DNA of 64,000 nucleotides. It comes from an uncultured Gammaproteobacteria bacterium. Lineage in GTDB: Bacteria > Pseudomonadota > Gammaproteobacteria > PS1 > Pseudothioglobaceae. The stretch is taken from contig CABXIU010000002.1 in NCBI GenBank assembly GCA_902512305.1, forward strand, positions 108,512-172,511, written 5' to 3'. The first letter of the stretch is position 1. Every line of letters starts with the position of its first letter. The position numbers were made by a program, and so were the translations under genes. Positions 1 to 7,826 of this stretch are shown piece after piece. Below the pieces are notes generated by a model. It was given only the letters and a program-made list of their open reading frames with translations. It searched no databases and was not told where the DNA came from.

Positions 1-210
1 ATCCCCTCTGATAATCCCTCTTGCTGACAATGCAGAGGCTAGTTGAAGTGATCGCTTATAAAACTGGCTATAGTTTCTTTTGATTGACCCATGAATAATT
101 GCAATGTGTTTTGGATAGACTTCCGCTGCTCTTTCAAGAAAACTGAGTGGGGTGAGGGGCTGGTAATTTGCTGGGTTACGATCTAAGCCAGTATTATAAG
201 GATTGATCAT
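1..210 (-). CDS. Acyl-CoA ligase (AMP-binding), N-terminal part only; DmdB-like candidate
   Basis: The gene starts at the ATG whose complement is at 208-210 and runs off the left edge, leaving 70 N-terminal residues. The visible part reads MINPYNTGLDRNPANYQPL, then TPLSFLERAAEVYP, and a Y-x-Q-F-x-x-R segment. This opening is typical of medium/long-chain fatty acyl-CoA ligases of the group that includes 3-methylmercaptopropionyl-CoA ligase (DmdB). It is the last visible gene of the leftward operon headed by a dmdA-like gene, 11 bases after the hydratase-like gene, which favours the DmdB role. The ATP/AMP signature motifs lie outside the window, so substrate is an inference. Confidence 0.75.
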   Translation of the reverse strand, partial: MINPYNTGLDRNPANYQPLTPLSFLERAAEVYPKHIAIIHGSIKRNYSQFYKRSLQLASALSARGIIRGD

Positions 211-221
211 TTTGAACTAGG

Positions 222-1046
222 TTATTTATCTTGCCACTTTGGATGACGTTTTTCAATAAAGGCATTAATTCCCTCACTTGCATCATTTTTCAGCATGTTT
301 TCAACCATTGCCTTTGAGGCGTATTCATAAGCCTCAGAGAGAGGCATGTCTTTTTGATTATAAAAAGCCTTTTTTCCGGTTTCTAAAACCATGCTTGATT
401 TTGAAGCAATGAGGCTTGCCAATTCTTCAGTATTTTGTGTAACGTTTTTATCTTCGACAACACGATTAATAAGACCAATGTGCTCGGCTTTGCTCGAGTC
501 AACCATTTCACCAGTGAGCAGCATTTCCATAGCTGCCTTGTTTGATAAATTTCTTGATAAGGCAACCATTGGAGTTGAGCAGAAAAGACCAATGTTGACT
601 CCTGGTGTAATAAATCGAGCAGACTCTCCAGCAACTGCAAGGTCACAGCATGCAACCAGTTGGCATCCAGCCGCTGCCGCAACACCTGAGACTTCTGCAA
701 TAATAGGTTTTGGATGGTTAACAATCATTTGCATGAGCTCTGAACAAGATGAAAACACCTTTGTAAAGTAAGCTTGACCATCGTCGTCATTTTTTCTTGC
801 AGCAGACATTTGTTTCAAGTCATGACCTGAACAAAAAGCAGGGCCGTTCCCTGCAAGTATGATTGTCCTTATGTCTTCATTCTCGGAGGCTCTAGTAAGA
901 GCAGTAGCAAGCTTAGTCATCATTTCTTCAGACAAAGCGTTTCTTCGTTTAGCATCGTTAAGTGTCAATCGCAATACGCCATTATTGGCTAACTCCTCAA
1001 GTAATATGTCACTGGGATTGGCCTTGTTTTTATTGTTTATAGTCAT
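222..1046 (-). CDS. Enoyl-CoA hydratase/isomerase family protein (ECHDC3-like), catalytic Glu residues missing
   Basis: A 274-residue crotonase-fold protein. It has the oxyanion-hole segment GPAFCSGHDLKQM near residue 70 and the second glycine-rich segment AAAAGCQLVACCDLAVAG near residue 125. The pattern TPGVNIGLFCSTPMVAL around residue 148 is that of the ECHDC3 subgroup. In true hydratases the two catalytic glutamates sit in GGGCELA and PEI-x-LG; here they are Q (GCQLVA) and G (PGVNIG). Simple water addition by the standard mechanism is therefore doubtful. It lies between the OsmC-family gene and the acyl-CoA ligase in the dmdA operon, so a role in acyl-CoA or methylthioacryloyl-CoA chemistry (DmdD-like) is possible but not shown. 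Confidence 0.85.
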   Translation of the reverse strand: MTINNKNKANPSDILLEELANNGVLRLTLNDAKRRNALSEEMMTKLATALTRASENEDIRTIILAGNGPAFCSGHDLKQMSAARKNDDDGQAYFTKVFSSCSELMQMIVNHPKPIIAEVSGVAAAAGCQLVACCDLAVAGESARFITPGVNIGLFCSTPMVALSRNLSNKAAMEMLLTGEMVDSSKAEHIGLINRVVEDKNVTQNTEELASLIASKSSMVLETGKKAFYNQKDMPLSEAYEYASKAMVENMLKNDASEGINAFIEKRHPKWQDK

Positions 1047-1086
1047 AATTCAGGCCTCATATTAGCAGAAACAGATTGCCAACTTA

Positions 1087-1539
1087 TTAAATGTTGATAT
1101 TAACCTCGACTTCAGAGTCTAGTGTGTTCGAAATGAAACAATATCTGTGGGCTCTGTCATGCATTTTATCCATCTCTTCATCGCTCACTTCAAAGCCACT
1201 ATCAAATTCAACTAATGGGTTTAAGTCAATTCGATTAACAACCATCTGTTTTTTGCTGTTTTTACCTAGGTGTGCTATTGCATGGTCTTTGTATGAAGAG
1301 ATTGGCCATTTTGTTTTTGCAGCAAGCGCTAAAAATGTCATCATGTGACAGCTGCTCAATGAGGCTGCGAGTGCTTGTTCTGGATTGGTGTTATTAGCCG
1401 ATCCGCCCCAGTCAGGAGCCGTATCAGCTAACACTTTATATTGTTCATTATATGAGACCTCATGTTCACTAGAAAATTTTCCGGGCAAGAGCTCATCCTC
1501 CTTTCTATTCCAGCTTAAGTCAACAGATAGTTCAGACAT
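1087..1539 (-). CDS. OsmC/Ohr family protein
   Basis: A 150-residue OsmC-fold protein. I start it at the ATG at 1539 because AGGAG lies at proper distance upstream; an earlier in-frame ATG at 1557 would overlap the dmdA stop and has no such site. The two family cysteines are in ASLSSCHMMTFLALAAK (about residue 67) and HRYCFISNT (about residue 132), the usual positions for thiol-based hydroperoxide reduction. It follows dmdA by 14 bases. DMSP demethylation can lead to methanethiol, so a thiol-active protein here may handle reactive sulfur or peroxide by-products; that link is inference. Confidence 0.85.
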   Translation of the reverse strand: MSELSVDLSWNRKEDELLPGKFSSEHEVSYNEQYKVLADTAPDWGGSANNTNPEQALAASLSSCHMMTFLALAAKTKWPISSYKDHAIAHLGKNSKKQMVVNRIDLNPLVEFDSGFEVSDEEMDKMHDRAHRYCFISNTLDSEVEVNINI

Positions 1540-1553
1540 AAATTTTCTCCTAA

Positions 1554-2708
1554 TCAAGTTTGGTCAGCCAATGATCCTGAAGTAATTTTCTTCTTAGGGT
1601 CATAGAATGGTTTTTGGACTACCTTGGTAGGATAATTGCCTTCAGGTGTATTAACTTCTCCAATAGTATCTATGGCCGAACACTCAACATCCATAATAGC
1701 GAGCGCGATATTTTTGTCAAGTCTAGGGGAATAAACTGCTGATGTAATGTATCCGACTTCATGTGAATCCATAAAAATTGGCCAATAATTTGTATTTGGG
1801 TGCTGAAGGGGAGAGCATGAAATTTCTAATCCAACTTGTCTGCGCTTAACTCCCTCAGATTTAATTTTTTTAAGCGCATCTTTTCCAATAAAGTCTGCAT
1901 CCATTTCAAGATCAACGAGTCTACTTAGTCCGAGCTCAAAAGGGTTTACATTGCAGTCCATGTCTGCTTGATAAGAAAGCATTCCGCCTTCAATTCGTCT
2001 GATTGTGGAAGTGTGTCCCGGCACTAATCCCATAGGGCCTCCAATTTTCATAATGTAGTCCCAGAGTTCGTTGCCTCGAGAGCCATCACGCAGGTAGATT
2101 TCATAGCCTAACTCGCTTGACCAGCCGGTTCTAGAAATGATTAATGGAATTCCTTTTAGCTCTATCTCTTCTAGCCGGTAATACTTGAGGTTATCTATTG
2201 TGTCTCCAAATATAGCTTTTGCAATAGCGCCTGACTTGGGTCCTTGAAGCTGAAGTGGCGAAACATCTGGTTCGCATAACTTGACGTTTAGTCTAGAGTT
2301 AACTGCCACACCTTTTGCCCACATCAAAATGTCACTGTCAGCTAAAGAGAGCCAGAAGTGATTTTCAGCAAGTCTCAATAAAACAGGATCGTTCAACACG
2401 CCTCCATTCTCATCCGTGATTAGAACATATTTGCATTGTCCAACAGCGCATTCAGAAAGATTTCTTGGGGTTAGTAGTTGTATAAATTGAGCAGCGTCGG
2501 GGCCGGTAATTTCGACCTGGCGCTCAACAGCAACGTCACAGAGTATTGCATCATTCACAAGATTCCAAAAATTTTGAACTGGGTCTCCAAAGTCTCTTGG
2601 AATGTACATATGGTTGTATACTGAAAACCCTTGGGCTCCCCAGCGAACAGTAGCGTCAAAATAGGGGGATTTTCTAACCTGGGTCCCAAAGCTAAATTCT
2701 TTTTTCAT
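1554..2708 (-). CDS. dmdA: DMSP demethylase (DmdA), GcvT-fold tetrahydrofolate-dependent methyltransferase
   Basis: A 384-residue protein of the aminomethyltransferase (GcvT) fold that would move a methyl group from dimethylsulfoniopropionate to tetrahydrofolate, giving methylmercaptopropionate. The start at 2708 gives MKKEFSFGTQVRKSPYF; the longer in-frame opening is leucine-rich and unlike the family. DmdA-like features rather than GcvT-like ones are VYNHM near residue 35, CDVAVERQVEITGPDAA near 75, TDENGGVLNDPV near 115, GYEIYLRDGSRG near 220 and TIRRIEGGMLSY near 250. It heads an operon with an OsmC gene, a hydratase-like gene and an acyl-CoA ligase. A 17-bp palindrome lies about 40 bases upstream of its start. 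Related methyltransferases of unknown substrate are the main alternative. Confidence 0.82.
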   Translation of the reverse strand: MKKEFSFGTQVRKSPYFDATVRWGAQGFSVYNHMYIPRDFGDPVQNFWNLVNDAILCDVAVERQVEITGPDAAQFIQLLTPRNLSECAVGQCKYVLITDENGGVLNDPVLLRLAENHFWLSLADSDILMWAKGVAVNSRLNVKLCEPDVSPLQLQGPKSGAIAKAIFGDTIDNLKYYRLEEIELKGIPLIISRTGWSSELGYEIYLRDGSRGNELWDYIMKIGGPMGLVPGHTSTIRRIEGGMLSYQADMDCNVNPFELGLSRLVDLEMDADFIGKDALKKIKSEGVKRRQVGLEISCSPLQHPNTNYWPIFMDSHEVGYITSAVYSPRLDKNIALAIMDVECSAIDTIGEVNTPEGNYPTKVVQKPFYDPKKKITSGSLADQT

Positions 2709-2747
2709 AGTCAATAATACGAACAATACAGAATCCGCAGATAATAC

Positions 2748-2764
2748 ACATATTTTCAATATGT
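2748..2764. promoter_or_regulatory. Perfect palindrome upstream of dmdA, candidate operator
   Basis: ACATATT-TTC-AATATGT: seven-base arms around a three-base centre, 39 bases upstream of the dmdA start and between dmdA and the Crp/Fnr-family gene. It does not match the TTGAT-N4-ATCAA Fnr box. Position suggests regulation of the dmdA operon; the binding protein is unknown. Confidence 0.4.
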
Positions 2765-2853
2765 TGAAAGTGTTTTTACTGCTCTTTGACTAGGCTATAG
2801 ATTTTTAAGAATTTTTTGTAAATCCTTTAAGGTTGTGAGCCATGTTTAGCAGA

Positions 2854-3711
2854 TTAATTATGAAAAACTAGCGGGCATTCGTTAGAACCATAATATTGAC
2901 AGTTTGCGCCAACAGCCTTGTCACAATACAAACAAAGGGAGCTATCTTCTGATTGTTTGACTTGTTTGTTTTCAATTTTAATGCCTTCCTTTTCAAGCTT
3001 ATTTAAGGCCCTTGAAAAGGACTCAGGGGTGATACCTAAAAATAATGAAATAGCAGATTTGGATAATGTTAGTTTGCCAAGATTATTTATATTTATTGAG
3101 TTTAAATACCAACCAACTTTTTCTTGGGCAGTTTTAAGTCTCCAAACTTCTGCATTAGTCATAAGCAGTTGTATATTGTCCGACAACATGCTAATTACAT
3201 TTGATGCAAAGGAGCTGCTTTGAGTGATATATTTATTAACTACACTCTCAGATAGTGAAAGCATTGAGGTGTCTTCGAGAAACTCAAAGTTCGCATCAAA
3301 AAGGCTTGAAAAGTGCATTGATGATATCACGTCACTTTTCTTCACAAATCTAAGGACTAGCTCTTCTCCCCGATAATTGAATTTTACTAATTTACCTTGC
3401 CCTTTATGCAACATATATAGTCTTGATTGGCCGTCAAAGGATAAGGACAGTATTTCCCCTTTTTTGTATTTTTTTGATACTATTTTTGATGCTATTTGAT
3501 CAAGCTCAACACTTGGCATGTTCTTAAAAAGAGGGAGGCTCATTAAAAAATCAAGATGTTTGCTTCCATTTTTAGATTGATTGACCATAAACCCCATTAT
3601 ATTTTGTATTTCTTGATTTAGGTCAAGAAGTGTCTTGTCTACTTTTGAAATAATATCAATGAATGACAGTATCCATGAGACGGGAATTTCAGGAGTCATT
3701 CTTCTAGGCAT
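2854..3711 (-). CDS. Crp/Fnr-family transcription regulator with C-terminal cysteine cluster
   Basis: A 285-residue regulator if it starts at 3711; internal ATGs at 3597 and 3588 would give about 247 and 244 residues, nearer the family norm, so the start is uncertain. The cyclic-nucleotide-binding fold begins at FLMSLPLFKNMPSVELDQIA. The DNA-binding helix is in LGITPESFSRALNKLEKEGI, keeping the E-x-x-S-R contacts of Fnr proteins. The only four cysteines are in the last 25 or so residues, spaced C-x2-C-x9-C-x7-C. Classical Fnr has its iron-sulfur cysteines at the N terminus; Bacillus Fnr is a known case with C-terminal ones. It is divergent from nirK, so sensing of oxygen or nitrogen oxides to control nirK is a reasonable inference. 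Confidence 0.85.
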   Translation of the reverse strand: MPRRMTPEIPVSWILSFIDIISKVDKTLLDLNQEIQNIMGFMVNQSKNGSKHLDFLMSLPLFKNMPSVELDQIASKIVSKKYKKGEILSLSFDGQSRLYMLHKGQGKLVKFNYRGEELVLRFVKKSDVISSMHFSSLFDANFEFLEDTSMLSLSESVVNKYITQSSSFASNVISMLSDNIQLLMTNAEVWRLKTAQEKVGWYLNSININNLGKLTLSKSAISLFLGITPESFSRALNKLEKEGIKIENKQVKQSEDSSLCLYCDKAVGANCQYYGSNECPLVFHN

Positions 3712-3726
3712 AGTGCCGTTATAAAC

Positions 3727-3761
3727 AAATAGGTTTTTACCTTCTTTATTAGTACCTATTT
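3727..3761. promoter_or_regulatory. Inverted repeat in the regulator-nirK divergent intergenic region
   Basis: AAATAGGT (3727-3734) and ACCTATTT (3754-3761) form a perfect inverted repeat with 19 bases between the arms. It lies between the divergent Crp/Fnr-family gene and nirK and could be an operator or a pair of half-sites. No classical TTGAT/TTGAC Fnr or Dnr box was seen here. Confidence 0.35.
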
Positions 3762-3813
3762 TGCGGCATTGCCTAGCTTTTTTGACCTTTTAAGCTTATA
3801 TGGAGAAATAACT

Positions 3814-4896
3814 ATGAATTTACTTAATCCCACAACGAGATTGATTGCTATTGGTTTTTTGTTCTGTTTTTGTCAAATCTCAACAGCTGGGACTCTAGAA
3901 GTCTCTAGAGTTACTCAAGAGCTTGTCAATCCTCCTTATCTTCCTGAGCACTCTCAGGTTGCAGAGGGGCCTTCAAAAATAGTACAAGTTGAGATGATTG
4001 TCGAGGAAAAAGAAATTGAAATTGAACCAGGTGTATTTATTCAAGCCTTGACTTTTAATGGCACTGTTCCTGGGCCATTAATAGTTGTTCATCAGGGCGA
4101 CTATGTTGAATTAACCCTTGTTAACCCAAGCTCAAACTCTATGATGCACAATATTGATTTTCATGCTGCAACAGGTGCTATGGGCGGAGGAGATTTAACC
4201 AAGGTGTCTCCAGGTGAAAAGGTTATTTTAAGGTTTAAAGCCACAAAAGCAGGTGTCTTTGTATATCACTGTGCTCCAGGAGGGCCAATGGTTCCATGGC
4301 ATGTTATCCACGGCATGAATGGCGCAATTATGGTACTCCCAAGAGATGGATTAGTTGATAAAAATGGCAAACGTATTAAATACACTAAGGCGTTCTATAT
4401 TGGAGAGCAAGATTACTACATTCCAAAAGATGAGAATGGCAAATATAAAAGATTCAAAAGTCCTATAGAGGGATATGTAGAAGATCTTGAGGTTATGAGA
4501 ACGCTTCAACCATCTCATGTTGTATTTAATGGGAAGGTCGGTTCGCTTACAGGCACTGGGGCACTCAAAGCTAATGTAGGAGATACTGTTTTGTTTATAC
4601 ATTCTCAAGCTAATCGTCAGTCTTATCCACATTTAATAGGAGGTCATGGGGATTTTGTATGGGAGCGTGGAAATTTTTCTGACTCACCAAAAACAAATCT
4701 AGAGAGTTGGGTAATTGGCGCAGGCTCTGCTGGAGCTTCAATCTATACATTTAAGCAGCCTGGATTTTATGCATATCTAAGCCACAATTTGATAGAGGCT
4801 TTTTTACTGGGCGCAGCAGCTCACGTTGTCGTTGACGGGGAATGGGACAGTGATTTGATGAGTCAAGTTTCAGAGCCAGCTCCTATAAAGCAATAG
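3814..4896 (+). CDS. nirK: Copper-containing nitrite reductase (NirK), periplasmic
   Basis: A 360-residue two-cupredoxin-domain enzyme reducing nitrite to nitric oxide. I start it at 3814, where GGAGA precedes the ATG; the signal peptide then runs to about STAG (residue 27). Type 1 copper ligands are H112, C153, H163 and M168, and type 2 ligands include H117 and H152, seen in [12 protein letters not shown] and [13 protein letters not shown], plus the His of [11 protein letters not shown] in the second domain. All ligands are present, so the enzyme should be active. It is divergent from a Fnr-like regulator and is followed by two very small membrane-protein genes. No other denitrification gene is visible in the window. 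Confidence 0.95.
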   Translation: MNLLNPTTRLIAIGFLFCFCQISTAGTLEVSRVTQELVNPPYLPEHSQVAEGPSKIVQVEMIVEEKEIEIEPGVFIQALTFNGTVPGPLIVVHQGDYVELTLVNPSSNSMMHNIDFHAATGAMGGGDLTKVSPGEKVILRFKATKAGVFVYHCAPGGPMVPWHVIHGMNGAIMVLPRDGLVDKNGKRIKYTKAFYIGEQDYYIPKDENGKYKRFKSPIEGYVEDLEVMRTLQPSHVVFNGKVGSLTGTGALKANVGDTVLFIHSQANRQSYPHLIGGHGDFVWERGNFSDSPKTNLESWVIGAGSAGASIYTFKQPGFYAYLSHNLIEAFLLGAAAHVVVDGEWDSDLMSQVSEPAPIKQ

Positions 4897-4919
4897 TTAT
4901 ATTTTTTTAAGGGAAAGTT

Positions 4920-5021
4920 ATGGAAATATTATTTAGTCCAGTATTTATGGGCGCATTTTGTATAAGCATTTTTATGGCAGGTTTAATTGTTATTGGTTTT
5001 TTATTTCAGGAGCTTGATTAA
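4920..5021 (+). CDS. Tiny single-span membrane protein downstream of nirK
   Basis: A 33-residue ORF starting 23 bases after the nirK stop, with GGGAAAG just upstream of the ATG. It reads MEILFSPVFMGAFC then ISIFMAGLIVIGFLF and QELD: almost wholly one hydrophobic span with a short acidic tail. I do not recognise a family. It is followed after one base by another small membrane ORF, so all three genes may be co-transcribed. A role as a small subunit or membrane anchor in electron delivery to NirK is possible but unproven. Confidence 0.55.
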   Translation: MEILFSPVFMGAFCISIFMAGLIVIGFLFQELD

Positions 5022-5022
5022 T

Positions 5023-5163
5023 ATGAATGATCAAGAGGCTAGAGATATACCTAAGGTGGTTGGCGTGTGCATAGGAATTATGGGAGCAATGTTTGTGGTT
5101 GTATATGCTGGGATTGTTACATTGCTTCACTTTTATCCTGCGGTAGAATCTGTTGTTGGGTGA
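5023..5163 (+). CDS. Small single-span membrane protein, second gene after nirK
   Basis: A 46-residue ORF whose ATG lies one base after the stop of the previous 33-residue gene, so translation is probably coupled. An N-terminal charged segment (MNDQEARDIPK) is followed by one hydrophobic span, roughly residues 12-35, and a short tail ending ESVVG. No family recognised. It converges with the ABC-importer operon ending at 5186. Confidence 0.55.
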   Translation: MNDQEARDIPKVVGVCIGIMGAMFVVVYAGIVTLLHFYPAVESVVG

Positions 5164-5185
5164 CGGTAAGGGTGGCTCTAATTAA

Positions 5186-6904
5186 TTAGACTATAGATTC
5201 AATTTTAGGCATTAGCCTAATAAGTTCCTGAGTATACGGGTGCTCTGAATTGTTGAACAATTCCTCTGTTTCTTTTGTTTCACAAACGCTGCCATTTTTA
5301 AGCACTACAATTCTATTGCACATTTGTCTAATGACAGGAAGATCATGACTAATAAACAACATAGTCAGGTGAAGTTCATCTTGGATGTCTTTTAAAAGGT
5401 TTAATATTTGTGCTTGTATGCTTACGTCCAGAGCAGAAGTAGGCTCATCACAAATTAATAAGAGCGGCTTTGTAGCTAAAGCTCTAGCAATTGATATTCT
5501 TTGTCTTTGCCCCCCAGAAAATTCATGAGGATATCGATCCAATGATTGTCTTGTCATTCCAACAATATCTATCAAGTCGTAAACACTTTGTGTGAGTTCA
5601 TTAGAACTTAAATTTTTTTGAAAAAGCTTTATTGGTTCAGATATTATGTTCCTCACTTTAAATCTTGGGTTTAAAGATGAATACGGATCTTGAAATATCA
5701 TCTGAATCTGCCCCCTGCTTTTATCGATTTGATATTTTTTCCTCGAATTGTAAAGTGAGGCATTACTATAAAGGATTTCCCCATTACTTGGCCTTACGAG
5801 TCCTGTAATAATTTTTGCTATTGTTGATTTTCCTGAACCGGATTCACCAACTAAACCTAAAGTTTCGCCTTCAAAGAGCTCAAAAGATACATTGTCAACT
5901 GCCCTTACTGCTTGATCAGTGGAGTCATTTTTTGATCCAAATGAAAAGTTATTTGCCAAAGACTTATCATCAAAAATTTTAGTAACGTCTATCATTTCTA
6001 ATAATTTTTGATTTGTATTCTCTCTTTTCCCCCAAGTTTTAATAATATTTTTTGTTAAATTTTTAGAATCAGATGTAATTTCTTTTCCATCAGGGCTAAT
6101 AAGCTTGAACCTATCAATTTTTTTATTTGTAGGCGGCACAGAAATAACCAAACTTCTAGCCTCATTAGATTTAGGGTTTGTTAATAATTCTTTTGTATCT
6201 CCTTGCTCAACAATAAGCCCATGTCTCATAACAATGACTTTATTGGTTGTCTCAGCAATAACGCCCATGTCATGTGTAATAATAATGACTCCTAAATTTC
6301 TTTTTTTAGTAAGGTCTTTAAGTAGCTCCAGTATTTGATATTGAATACTGACATCTAAAGCAGTTGTGGGCTCATCAGCTATAATTAAGTCTGGTTCACA
6401 GCTTATTGCTAAAGCAATAACAACCCTTTGGCGCATACCTCCGCTAAATTGATGAGGATAATCTTCAATTCTTTTTTCAGCATTATCTATCCCCACTTCT
6501 TTTAAGAGATTAATAGACTTTGTTAAGGCATCTTGATAACTTAAATCTAGATGCGTTTGAATAGTTTCAATTAATTGATCTTTTATTTTAAATAATGGAT
6601 TTAGGGATGTTTGAGGGTCTTGAAAAACAAATCCAATTTTCTTGCCTCGAATTTTTTGAACGATCTCTTCGTTATCTCTTAATTCGCTATTATCAATTTT
6701 AATGGATCCATTTGTTATTTCGCCTGGAGGGTCAATTAAATTTATGATGGCATTTGCAATAGTAGACTTACCCGAGCCAGATTCACCAACTATTCCTAAT
6801 ATTTCACCTCTCTCCAAAGTAAATTCAACATCTTTACTAGCAATAATTGTTTCTTTTCTAGTTGGATAACTAATATTTAAATTTTTGACTTCTAGCAGGC
6901 TCAT
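5186..6904 (-). CDS. Peptide-type ABC importer, fused tandem ATPase (DppD-DppF type)
   Basis: A 572-residue protein with two ABC ATPase domains, as in GsiA/YejF, energising import by the two adjacent permeases. I start it at 6904 (MSLLEVKNLNISYP), where the ATG overlaps the stop of the upstream permease gene; the longer in-frame extension lies inside that gene. Walker A GESGSGKST occurs near residues 39 and 351; signatures are FSGGMRQRV and FSGGQRQRI, and Walker B segments LIIADEP and LLICDEP. It is the last gene of the leftward binding protein-permease-permease-ATPase operon. Substrate (peptide, opine or similar) cannot be read from the sequence. Confidence 0.93.
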   Translation of the reverse strand: MSLLEVKNLNISYPTRKETIIASKDVEFTLERGEILGIVGESGSGKSTIANAIINLIDPPGEITNGSIKIDNSELRDNEEIVQKIRGKKIGFVFQDPQTSLNPLFKIKDQLIETIQTHLDLSYQDALTKSINLLKEVGIDNAEKRIEDYPHQFSGGMRQRVVIALAISCEPDLIIADEPTTALDVSIQYQILELLKDLTKKRNLGVIIITHDMGVIAETTNKVIVMRHGLIVEQGDTKELLTNPKSNEARSLVISVPPTNKKIDRFKLISPDGKEITSDSKNLTKNIIKTWGKRENTNQKLLEMIDVTKIFDDKSLANNFSFGSKNDSTDQAVRAVDNVSFELFEGETLGLVGESGSGKSTIAKIITGLVRPSNGEILYSNASLYNSRKKYQIDKSRGQIQMIFQDPYSSLNPRFKVRNIISEPIKLFQKNLSSNELTQSVYDLIDIVGMTRQSLDRYPHEFSGGQRQRISIARALATKPLLLICDEPTSALDVSIQAQILNLLKDIQDELHLTMLFISHDLPVIRQMCNRIVVLKNGSVCETKETEELFNNSEHPYTQELIRLMPKIESIV

Positions 6905-7824
6905 CGTATTTTTAATTTTGGATTTAAGGCATCTCGCATCCAATCTCCTAAAAGGTTTATAGATAAAGCTAAAAGAATTAAGAAGATAGCTGGGAAAAAT
7001 GTAATCCACCATTCTCCTGAAAATAAAAAACTATTTCCAAATCTAATTAATGTTCCTAGTGAAGGAGTCGTAGGTGGAACCCCAACACCTAAAAAACTTA
7101 ACGTTGATTCGGTAATAATTGCAAGAGCTAATCCTATTGTCGCAATAACTAAGATAGGTCTAAGTATGTTTGGCAATATATGCTTAAACATAATTAAGAT
7201 ATTTGATAATCCTATAATTCTTGATGCTGATACATACTCTTTGCTTTTCTCCACTAAAGTGGATGCTCTAGACACTCTGGCGAATTGAGGCCATTCAGAA
7301 ATACCAATTGCAAAAATTAATACATAAATAGCCATTTCACTATGCATTGATTGTGAAATGACTGATTTCGCGATACCATTCACGAGTAAGGCCATGAGGA
7401 TACTGGGTATCGTTAATTGGACATCTGTAAACCGCATTACAACAATCTCATACCTACCACCAATATAGCCTGCAGTCACTCCTAGAAAGACTCCAAGCAA
7501 CATAGCAAAAATTATTGATGCAAAGCCTACGATTAACGAAATTCTTGAGCCATAGACCATTGTCGAGAACATGTCTCTTCCTTGCTGATCAGTCCCAAGA
7601 ATAAAGCTGGGATTGCCACCTTCTGACCATGCGGGCGGGGTAAAAGCATCCATTAATGAAACAGTAGCTGGGTCAAAAGGATTATATGGTGCAACTATTC
7701 CAGCAAAAGCTGAACAAAGAAAAATAATAAATAAGATAGTAGAGGAGACAATTGCAATTTTTGAATTAAAAAAGCTATATCCTACATCGGTGTCATAAAT
7801 CTTATTAAATGTTTTTAACAACAT
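6901..7824 (-). CDS. Peptide-type ABC importer permease (DppC type)
   Basis: A 307-residue inner-membrane permease with an N-terminal OppC-type segment, hydrophobic spans throughout and the family pattern in FKHILPNILRPILVIATIGLA (EAA loop region, near residue 215). LGTDQQGRDMFSTMVYGSRISL is the DppC hallmark near residue 80. Its end overlaps the ATPase start by four bases and it begins two bases after the stop of the DppB-type gene, so translation is coupled. Confidence 0.93.
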   Translation of the reverse strand: MLLKTFNKIYDTDVGYSFFNSKIAIVSSTILFIIFLCSAFAGIVAPYNPFDPATVSLMDAFTPPAWSEGGNPSFILGTDQQGRDMFSTMVYGSRISLIVGFASIIFAMLLGVFLGVTAGYIGGRYEIVVMRFTDVQLTIPSILMALLVNGIAKSVISQSMHSEMAIYVLIFAIGISEWPQFARVSRASTLVEKSKEYVSASRIIGLSNILIMFKHILPNILRPILVIATIGLALAIITESTLSFLGVGVPPTTPSLGTLIRFGNSFLFSGEWWITFFPAIFLILLALSINLLGDWMRDALNPKLKIR

Positions 7825-7826
7825 AC

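Noticed and set aside
6905..7012. Longer N terminus for the first fused ATPase
   Set aside because: The extension lies inside the DppC-type permease gene; the ATG at 6904 gives the standard stop-start overlap and family opening.
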